Below are positions 58,162 to 64,000 of a DNA stretch of 64,000 nt, in pieces. Below the pieces are notes generated by a model. That model saw only the letters and a program-made list of their open reading frames with translations. It made no database searches and was not told the DNA's origin. A program made the translations under genes and the position numbers. Positions within the stretch are counted from its first letter, which is position 1; the number at the start of each line of letters is the position of its first letter. Source of the stretch: Arthrobacter sp. AFG20 (lineage in GTDB: Bacteria > Actinomycetota > Actinomycetes > Actinomycetales > Micrococcaceae); NCBI RefSeq assembly GCF_002892795.1, contig NZ_PJMC01000010.1, positions 122,631 to 186,630 on the forward strand. Direction: 5' to 3'.

Positions 58162-59688
58162 ATGGCAAAAAACGAAGACTACGACGTGATCGTCGTCGGC
58201 GGGGGCAATGCTGCTCTGACTGCGGCGCTTTCGGCTCACGAGAACGGCGCCCGCGTGCTCGTGCTCGAAGCCGCGACCGAGGAGGAACGAGGCGGCAACT
58301 CCCGATTCTCCGGCGGCATCTTCCGCGCGGCGCACGATGGCTTGGAGGCCATGAAACCGATCCTCCACTCCTCCAACGAGCGCTGGTACGGGCGGGTCGA
58401 GTCCGAGCCGTACACAGCGGAGACCTACCGCGCAGACTGGATGCGGACCTCCGCCGGGCGGCCTGACCCCGCCCTCGTCGACACGACCATCGATCGCTCC
58501 TTCGAGACCCTGCAGTGGATGCACGACCTCGGCGTCGAATGGGACCTGACCGCGGACAAGCTCATGGATCCCGACAAGCAGCCTGACGGGACGACGATCC
58601 AGCTGCCCCCGGGCGGGGCCATTCGCGCCCGGCACGAGGGGATCGGTCTGATCGAGCGGCTCTACGCCGCCGTCGAAGCCGCGGACATCGATGTCTGGTA
58701 CTCCGCCCCCGCCTCCGAGCTGATCGCGGAAGGCGCCACCGTACTGGGGGTGCGGGTGCGTCTCGAAGACTCGTTCCTCGACATCCATGGCCAGGTGGTA
58801 CTCGCCGCAGGCGGATTCGAGGCCAACCCCGAGATGCGTCTGCGCTACCTCGGAGACGGCTGGGACCTCGTGAAGGTGCGCGGTACCAGATACAACATGG
58901 GCGAGATGCTGCGGAAGTCGATCGATGCAGGTGCTCAACCCGCCGGGCACTGGGGCGGCGCGCACGCCGTGCCCCTCTCCCAGGACGCACCAGCCATGGG
59001 CGATCTCCGGTACACCGACAAGTTCAGCCGCTACTCCTACCCCTACGCACTACTGGTCAACGACGCGGGCGAACGCTTCGTCGACGAGGGCGAGACCGAG
59101 GTCTGGCTGACCTATGCAAAGACCGGTTGGGCCATCCGGGCTCAGCCCGGCGCGCAGGCTTACCAGATCTTCGACCAGAAGGTGGTGCATCTCCTGGAGC
59201 CGCGCTACAGCACGTCGCAGCCGGTCGTCGCCGACACCCTCGAGGAGCTGGCCGAGAAGCTGAGCATCTCGGCGGAGGGGCTGCGGAACACGGTCGACGC
59301 CTTCAACGCCGCCGTCCCCGACGATGCCGAAGGACGAACCGATCCCTTCTCGCTCGACGGTGTCGCCGCGAAGCCCGCCGGGCAGCCCGCTAAGAGCAAC
59401 TGGGCCCGCCGGATCGACCAGGGTCCCTTCGTCTGCTATCCGGTGACCTGCGGCGTCACCTTCACCTACGGCGGGCTCCGGGTCGACGAGCAGGCCAGGG
59501 TGATCACGCAGGAGCAGAAGGTGATGGCCAACCTGTATGCCGTGGGCGAAATCGCAGGTGGATTCTTCTATCACAACTACGGTGCAGGAACCGGCCTCAT
59601 GCGGGGTGCCGTCTTCGGCCGCATCGCGGGCGCGAACGCCGCGGTTGCCGCCAAAGCCAGGAGCGAGAAGAACGAAGTCGCCGCATGA
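58162..59688 (+). CDS. FAD-dependent dehydrogenase 2 (TcuA/fumarate-reductase flavoprotein family)
   Basis: A 508-residue flavoprotein. FAD site: DVIVVGGGNAALTAALSAHE and LVLEAATEEERGGNSRFSGG. Middle: VRGTRYNMGEMLRKSIDAGA and HWGGAHAVPLS. End: LYAVGEIAGGFFYHNYGAGT. It belongs with TcuA-like tricarballylate dehydrogenases more clearly than its paralogue at 53396. The last 92 bases, plus 7 more, are repeated exactly and inverted at the right edge of the window. The stop overlaps the MBL gene (ATGA). Electrons presumably go to the ETF/cytochrome b encoded in the other arm. Confidence 0.9.
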   Translation: MAKNEDYDVIVVGGGNAALTAALSAHENGARVLVLEAATEEERGGNSRFSGGIFRAAHDGLEAMKPILHSSNERWYGRVESEPYTAETYRADWMRTSAGRPDPALVDTTIDRSFETLQWMHDLGVEWDLTADKLMDPDKQPDGTTIQLPPGGAIRARHEGIGLIERLYAAVEAADIDVWYSAPASELIAEGATVLGVRVRLEDSFLDIHGQVVLAAGGFEANPEMRLRYLGDGWDLVKVRGTRYNMGEMLRKSIDAGAQPAGHWGGAHAVPLSQDAPAMGDLRYTDKFSRYSYPYALLVNDAGERFVDEGETEVWLTYAKTGWAIRAQPGAQAYQIFDQKVVHLLEPRYSTSQPVVADTLEELAEKLSISAEGLRNTVDAFNAAVPDDAEGRTDPFSLDGVAAKPAGQPAKSNWARRIDQGPFVCYPVTCGVTFTYGGLRVDEQARVITQEQKVMANLYAVGEIAGGFFYHNYGAGTGLMRGAVFGRIAGANAAVAAKARSEKNEVAA

Positions 59689-59695
59689 CCGGGTT
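59597..59695. repeat. Inverted repeat, left copy (dehydrogenase 2 end)
   Basis: These 99 bases match the reverse complement of 63902-64000 without a mismatch. The match ends at base 59696 (G here, T in the copy). The other end is cut by the window, so the repeat may be far longer. Confidence 0.97.
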
Positions 59696-60470
59696 GGTGC
59701 ACGAGGTCTACGCCATCCGGTTCGCCGACAACCCGAGCGGTACTCGAGGACACTACTTTCTTGGCACCGCCGGGACGCCGGCCGACGAGCCCGCGCCACT
59801 GAACTACTACTTCTTCGTGCTGAGGTCGGCAGAAGGCGACATTCTCGTCGACTGCGGCTTCACCTCCGAGAAGGCAGCGGAGTGGGATCGCCCGCACTTC
59901 GCTGAACCGTGGGATGCGGCGCGCTGGCTCGACATAGATCCCGCGACCGTGCCGCTCATCGTTCTCACCCACCTGCATTTCGACCACGTCGGCGGCCTCC
60001 GAGGCTTCCCCGCCGCGGACATTGTGCTGCAGGAGGAAGAGATCGCGTTCTGGACGGGCAAAGCGGCCACCCGATCAGAGATCGCCCGGCTCGGCTCCCT
60101 GCCGGACCTGCACACCGTCCTTGATCGCGTCTACGAGGGCAAGGTGAGGTTCGTCCGTGGAGATGCGCAGGTGACCGACGGCGTGTGGGTGCACAGCGTG
60201 CCCGGCCACACACCGGGATCGCAAGCGGTGAGGGTGCGCACGGCATCGGGGGACCTGCTTCTCGCCGGCGACGCAGCCCACTTCTACGAGGAGGTTGAGC
60301 AGTCACACCCGTTCTCGATCTTCACCGACCTGGTCCAGATGTACGACAGCTTCGACCTGATGAACTCCCTGGTTCCCGCCGGGCGAGTGATACCAGGACA
60401 TGACCCGCGCGTATTTGAACGCCACCCAGCAGTCCCCGGACTCGAGGGCCGCGTCGTCCGCATTGCCTGA
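59685..60470 (+). CDS. MBL-fold hydrolase (lactonase-like)
   Basis: A 261-residue metallo-beta-lactamase fold protein. The metal site THLHFDHVGG gives H96, H98, D100 and H101. Further ligands lie in VPGHTPGSQ, LAGDAAHFYEE and VIPGHDPRVF, as in N-acyl-homoserine-lactonase-type enzymes. A lactone or ester made in the pathway is more likely as substrate than a quorum signal, given its place between two oxidoreductases. ATG 59685 overlaps the upstream stop by four bases. Confidence 0.87.
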   Translation: MTGLVHEVYAIRFADNPSGTRGHYFLGTAGTPADEPAPLNYYFFVLRSAEGDILVDCGFTSEKAAEWDRPHFAEPWDAARWLDIDPATVPLIVLTHLHFDHVGGLRGFPAADIVLQEEEIAFWTGKAATRSEIARLGSLPDLHTVLDRVYEGKVRFVRGDAQVTDGVWVHSVPGHTPGSQAVRVRTASGDLLLAGDAAHFYEEVEQSHPFSIFTDLVQMYDSFDLMNSLVPAGRVIPGHDPRVFERHPAVPGLEGRVVRIA

Positions 60471-60483
60471 GGAGACAGAGATC

Positions 60484-61371
60484 ATGAACGTTATCGCCGT
60501 AGTAGGACTCGGACACATGGGCGGTGCCGTCGCCCGACGACTGGACGAGAAGTTCGAGGTGGTCGGCTTCGATGCCGCAGAAGGAGCGCGGGAACGCGCC
60601 GGAGTCACGACCGCGTCCACCCTCGACAAAGCGGTGTCAGACGCCGACATCGTCTTCACGAGTCTGCCGAACGACTCGATCGTGCGCGACGTGTGGCTCG
60701 GCCCTGGCGGACTCGTCGCTGCGGCACGAGAGGACGCGATCGTTGTCGAACTCAGCACGATCATGCCCACCACCATGCGCGATATCGCGTCCGCGGCGAC
60801 CGGTCGAGGTGTCCGCAGTGTGGACTGCCCAGTCAGCGGTGGCCCCGGCGAGGCGGAGACAGGAAGGCTCTCGCTCCTGGTTGGCGGGGACGACGCGACC
60901 ATCGATGCGGTCTCGGCAGCGCTCGAACAGCTTGGGACGATCCGCCGCACAGGGGACCTCGGTACCGGCAAGGTCGTAAAGATCGTCAACAACATGATGT
61001 CCATGGCGAATGTGCTCGCCGCATCCGAAGCGTTTTCGCTCGGATGCGCAGCCGGCGTCGACCCCCAGCGCCTCTTCGACGTGCTCTCCGTAAGCGGCGG
61101 CACCTCTCAGCACTTCACCAAGCGTTGGCCGAAGGCGCTTGCCGGTGATTTCACTCCGGGCTTCACAATCTCCCTCGGGGAGAAGGATCTGGCGCTCGGA
61201 ATGGAGCTCGCGCGGTCCCTGCGTGTGCCCTCACCTGTGGCTGCCACGGGAAGGGAAATTTACCAGATGGCGATGCTGTCCGGCCTCGCGGACCAAGACA
61301 TCGTGGCCCTCCAGCAGTTCTACGATAGCTGGTCAAGTGAACGGGCATCCAAGAAGCGCCTTGGAGAATAA
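60484..61371 (+). CDS. Beta-hydroxyacid dehydrogenase (3-hydroxyisobutyrate dehydrogenase family)
   Basis: A 295-residue NAD-dependent enzyme. Dinucleotide motif VVGLGHMGGAVARRL, substrate motif VDCPVSGGPGEAETGRLSLL, and the catalytic lysine in GKVVKIVNNMMSM near 166. Family members reduce tartronate semialdehyde or oxidise 3-hydroxyisobutyrate and similar acids. ATG 60484 has GAGGAG nine bases upstream, 13 bases after the MBL gene. It ends the rightward operon; the downstream DNA is broken mobile-element material. Confidence 0.9.
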   Translation: MNVIAVVGLGHMGGAVARRLDEKFEVVGFDAAEGARERAGVTTASTLDKAVSDADIVFTSLPNDSIVRDVWLGPGGLVAAAREDAIVVELSTIMPTTMRDIASAATGRGVRSVDCPVSGGPGEAETGRLSLLVGGDDATIDAVSAALEQLGTIRRTGDLGTGKVVKIVNNMMSMANVLAASEAFSLGCAAGVDPQRLFDVLSVSGGTSQHFTKRWPKALAGDFTPGFTISLGEKDLALGMELARSLRVPSPVAATGREIYQMAMLSGLADQDIVALQQFYDSWSSERASKKRLGE

Positions 61372-61524
61372 CCGCCGCTGCCCGATGACCGTCTAATAGC
61401 GCCTGCGACTATGAAGCACCGGGGTGGGAGAGACAGCCTCCTACGGCTTCGTCATTCTGCACGTGTCTAGCCGCAGGGTTCTAGAGCAGGCTGCCACGGA
61501 GACTTCGCTGCGTTCGGCCGTCTC

Positions 61525-61659
61525 TTAGCGAAGTTCGCTCGGCGCGAGGCGGGCGATAGCGTCGGCGATCTCGTCGGACTGGCCGAGGCGGCCGAGCGCG
61601 GTGTGGGCGGCCAGAGTGCTGTGCATCTCGGGGTGGCGGTGCCGAAACCGAGCAGTTTC
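61525..61659 (-). pseudogene. C-terminal remnant of a short-chain dehydrogenase
   Basis: The minus strand reads LAAHTALGRLGQSDEIADAI ARLAPSEL before a stop, which corresponds to the C-terminal PLGRLGQPDEIA segment of SDR oxidoreductases. The rest of the gene is absent or in other frames. Confidence 0.5.
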
Positions 61660-61823
61660 TGGACGAGGTCAGGGAGCTGTCTACGTCCCGGGCTTTTGTC
61701 CCGTTGCCGGTAAGGGGCCGCATGGATCCCCAAACCTGGCAGCAGCAAGCTCCGGCGGCGCGGCATTCTCACTGGGAGGAATCGGGTGGTTTAGGTATCT
61801 CTGGCATTGGTGTTGGACCGATC

Positions 61824-61940
61824 TTCGAAGCGGACTTCCGTCCAAATCGTCGGGCCCAGGATGCGATCGTCGAAATACATGCCCTGGGCACCCGAAGGTA
61901 TCACTGGGTGTTTGAGGCCGACATTCAGGCATGTTTGACG
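61824..61940 (+). pseudogene. Group II intron reverse-transcriptase fragment
   Basis: The frame encodes PIFEADFRPNRRAQDAIVEI and RYHWVFEADIQAC, the core of a group II intron reverse transcriptase (usual form: PIFEADF, SYGFRP, HDAL, LEADIKACFD). The SYGF part is deleted and the frame breaks at ACFDE. It is a short relic cut by the IS30 fragment. Confidence 0.7.
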
Positions 61941-62143
61941 AGCTGAAACACTGCCCGCTCGGCTGCGGTGTCCCACTCAAGTGTTTTTGCGTGGTCGGGC
62001 GTTGAGTTCCTGGTCGACGTGCTCCAGATCCGCGGGCCCGTAGGCATTCTCAGGTCGCTGCCTTTCGGGAAGTACTGTCGCAGCAGCCCGTTTGTACTCT
62101 CGTTGGATCCGCGTTGCCAGAGATTGGCAGGGGCGCAGAACTA
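61925..62143 (-). pseudogene. IS30-family transposase, C-terminal remnant
   Basis: The minus strand reads LWQRGSNESTNGLLRQYFPK, the end of the IS30 DDE domain, then ADLEHVDQELNARPRKN in a second frame and TLEWDTAAERAVFQL in another. The order is right, the frame is shifted twice, and the upstream part is missing from about 62143. Confidence 0.85.
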
Positions 62144-62269
62144 AATGAGCTGCAGACAAAAACCCGTGACATCAATGCCCAGCCGCCCGATACTGAACGT
62201 GTCTGGCAGGGCTGTGTCATTGCGGTCCGAGCCTTTGAGCGGGTCGCACAGCCCACCCTCACCGAGGAT

Positions 62270-62713
62270 GAAGGAGGGCCGGGCCTTGCGGTTCGGCGAC
62301 CCCCGGGTCATGGCACTGCTCAGCGCTTTATGTCTCAGCCTAACTGCCGTCGGATCCACCCACCGGAGCATGCGTGCCCGGGTGAAGAATCTGCTCGGCA
62401 CCGGCTACAGAACCCACCAAATGAGCTATGACCTCGCGCGCATGCGCCGCAACGGACTCATGGAACGCCGCCCCCACAGCAACACCTACACCAATACCGA
62501 GGCCGGCCAAACGCAAGCGCCGTGTTCTACACCAAGGTCCACAACGGGCTCCTGCAACCGTTCCTTGCCGCCGACAAAGCCCCAGCACCACTACGCCAGT
62601 TCCTGGCCACCATCGACCGCAGTGTCAACGGCTACATCCAGGACGCCCGGATCAAAAACGCTGCCTGGAAACTCAAGACAAACATCAAAGATCTGACCCC
62701 CAAGGAACGGTAG
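62270..62713 (+). pseudogene. Winged-helix protein remnant, frameshifted
   Basis: One frame gives ALRFGDPRVMALLSALCLSL and RTHQMSYDLARMRRNGLMER, a winged-helix tail known from mobile-element-linked actinobacterial proteins. After EAGQTQA near 62515 the protein continues in another frame: VFYTKVHNGLLQPFLAADKA, LATIDRSVNGYIQDARIKN. The N-terminal part is missing. Confidence 0.6.
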
Positions 62714-62726
62714 GATTTGGTGCATT

Positions 62727-63719
62727 CTAGGTATGCAGCTGGAGGACTGCTTTTCCGATCTGATGGCGACTTTCCAATGCTGCGTGGGCCTGTTCGACTT
62801 CAGCGAAAGAGTAGCGGCCGTTGATTTCTATGGAGACTGATCCGTCCAGCAACCCACCGAACACGTCATCGGCACGTCGCTGAACCGTTTCCGCATCCGC
62901 AAGGTGGTCAGCAAGCCGAGGCCTCGTCAGAAAGAGCGATCCAGCCTCGCCAAGTTCGATCGGATCCAGGTCCTTGAGTGAACCTGCTACAGATCCGTAG
63001 TTGATAACCAAGCCTCGAGTGCGAGCCGCGCGAAAACTGTCTCGCAAGGTAGGGCTGCCTACGGCATCAAACACCACATCAACTCCGTTTCCTCCGGTAC
63101 GTTCGCGGATGACATCCGCAAAGCGTCCGTCGTCATAGCGCATTACATGATCAGCTCCGAAGCGTCTCGGAATCTCTGCTTTCTCCTCCGTGCTGGTCGT
63201 TGCGAAGACCGTTGCGCCCAGCCGCTTTGCATATTGAACCAACAGTTGTCCGATGCCACCAGAGGCGGCATGAACCAAGCACGTGCTACCAGCGGCCAGT
63301 TGAGCCACATCGTGAGTGAGGTAGTGCGCAGTGGAGCCTTGAAAGATTGCAGCTGCGGCCAAATCCAAACTCACGCCGGATGGCAAAACTGCTAGACGAT
63401 CTTCCGGTACAACGGCGAAGTCCGCATAGCTTCCCCAAGAGATACACCATGCAACCCGGTCGCCGACTCCCACACGCCTAACTCCTGGCCCTACGGCTTC
63501 GACAATGCCCGATCCCTCCATTCCAAGCGTAAGGGGCAGGCGAACCGGGTACGTTTGTGAGGCCTCATACTTACCCTGACGAGTATGCACGTCCATGAAG
63601 TTAATTCCGGCGAAGGCAACCTTCACCAGGACCTCTCCTGCCAGCGGACTTGGCTTCGGAACCTCCTCTCGCTGGAGCACTTCCGGCCCGCCGTACCGGT
63701 AGATTCGAATCGCCTTCAT
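62727..63719 (-). CDS. NADPH:quinone oxidoreductase (zeta-crystallin/QorA type)
   Basis: A 330-residue MDR-family enzyme: MKAIRIYRYGGPEVLQREEV start, VAFAGINFMDVHTRQGKYE, catalytic-domain ending, NADPH motif AASGGIGQLLVQYAKRLGAT, and DRLAVLPSGVSLDLAAA. It has no zinc-binding residues, as expected for quinone reductases. The frame is open to 63902, but ATG 63719 is where the family begins and is preceded by GGGAGAGA. It is isolated, between the IS graveyard and the inverted copy of dehydrogenase 2. Confidence 0.88.
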   Translation of the reverse strand: MKAIRIYRYGGPEVLQREEVPKPSPLAGEVLVKVAFAGINFMDVHTRQGKYEASQTYPVRLPLTLGMEGSGIVEAVGPGVRRVGVGDRVAWCISWGSYADFAVVPEDRLAVLPSGVSLDLAAAAIFQGSTAHYLTHDVAQLAAGSTCLVHAASGGIGQLLVQYAKRLGATVFATTSTEEKAEIPRRFGADHVMRYDDGRFADVIRERTGGNGVDVVFDAVGSPTLRDSFRAARTRGLVINYGSVAGSLKDLDPIELGEAGSLFLTRPRLADHLADAETVQRRADDVFGGLLDGSVSIEINGRYSFAEVEQAHAALESRHQIGKAVLQLHT

Positions 63720-63901
63720 AGTTCTCTCCCTTGCCGCTCTCACACTGCCATCCAATGCCTCCACAAGCTCTAATGCTCGCTTTAGGGTGTTGTGGTTTCG
63801 CAGCTTATACACCTGCGCGAGCTTCTGCTCGGCGCTGTTGAGGGGTACTGGAACCGCCGCACGGACGACGGTCTGGCGCCGGCACGTAACGACCTGCTGC
63901 A

Positions 63902-64000
63902 AACCCGGTCATGCGGCGACTTCGTTCTTCTCGCTCCTGGCTTTGGCGGCAACCGCGGCGTTCGCGCCCGCGATGCGGCCGAAGACGGCACCCCGCATGA
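63902..64000. repeat. Inverted repeat, right copy (runs off the window)
   Basis: The reverse complement equals 59597-59695 base for base. The copy starts abruptly at 63902; beyond it toward lower coordinates the sequence is unrelated to the MBL gene that follows dehydrogenase 2 in the other copy. Confidence 0.97.
63909..64000 (-). CDS. FAD-dependent dehydrogenase, 3' end of a second copy (partial)
   Basis: Only the last 30 codons and the stop are in the window. They encode MRGAVFGRIAGANAAVAAKA and the RSEKNEVAA tail, the same as the end of dehydrogenase 2. The rest lies beyond the window edge, so whether the copy is complete cannot be told. No MBL-hydrolase gene follows it, unlike the first copy. 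Confidence 0.85.
   Translation of the reverse strand, partial: MRGAVFGRIAGANAAVAAKARSEKNEVAA

Overview
The window looks like chromosomal DNA of a high-GC actinobacterium, most likely an Arthrobacter/Pseudarthrobacter-type member of the Micrococcaceae. This is inferred from base composition, the gltB-gltD-pyk-ANTAR regulator order, many GTG/TTG starts with strong AGGAGG-type ribosome sites, EspR-like regulators and the actinobacterial type of conjugation genes.

Layout. (1) 1-8.6 kb is core metabolism: glutamate synthase gltB-gltD, pyruvate kinase and an antisense ANTAR response regulator, separated by two good terminators. (2) At 8.75 kb lies tRNA-Leu(CAA), followed at once by a tyrosine integrase. 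From here to about 39.2 kb the DNA reads as an integrated conjugative element. Its left part is cargo: an excisionase-like protein, a lipoprotein-like HNH nuclease, a frameshifted SUFU gene, an ATP-dependent DNA ligase, a pspA relic, a Rho_N-repeat protein, and a peptidase/7TM/EspR-like/hydrolase cassette with duplicated EspR-like and ArsR-like regulators. Its right part is the transfer machinery: sigma-like protein, VirB8-like protein, NlpC/P60 hydrolase, VirB2-like, VirB6-like, SCO6880, VirB4, TraG/VirD4, ArdC-like protein, SSB, an SOS-box small gene, a MobF relaxase and a zinc-finger coiled-coil partner. A cluster of three hairpins upstream of the relaxase operon is a candidate oriT. No attR copy of the tRNA end was found, so the right border is open.

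(3) 39.2-42 kb is mostly non-coding, with a stand-alone adk paralogue and a frameshifted panD. (4) 42-46.4 kb is a methylcitrate-cycle operon (gntR-prpD-prpB-prpC) with two TGTATACA operators. (5) 48.2-61.4 kb is an accessory catabolic regulon framed by two related FCD-GntR regulators. One arm runs leftward: FAD fumarate-reductase/TcuA-like dehydrogenase, etfB, etfA, membrane cytochrome b, PrpF-family isomerase. The other runs rightward: aldehyde dehydrogenase, a second TcuA-like dehydrogenase, an MBL-fold hydrolase and a beta-hydroxyacid dehydrogenase. I infer oxidation of a polycarboxylate or related acid, with electrons passed to the membrane through ETF and cytochrome b. The substrate is unknown. 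Shared CTGTCG/CGACAG palindromes stand before both arms.

(6) 61.4-64 kb is a graveyard of broken genes (SDR, group II intron reverse transcriptase, IS30 transposase, winged-helix protein), then a quinone-oxidoreductase gene, and at the window edge an inverted, base-perfect copy of the end of the second TcuA-like gene. The catabolic block therefore sits among rearranged mobile DNA and was probably acquired or reshuffled recently.
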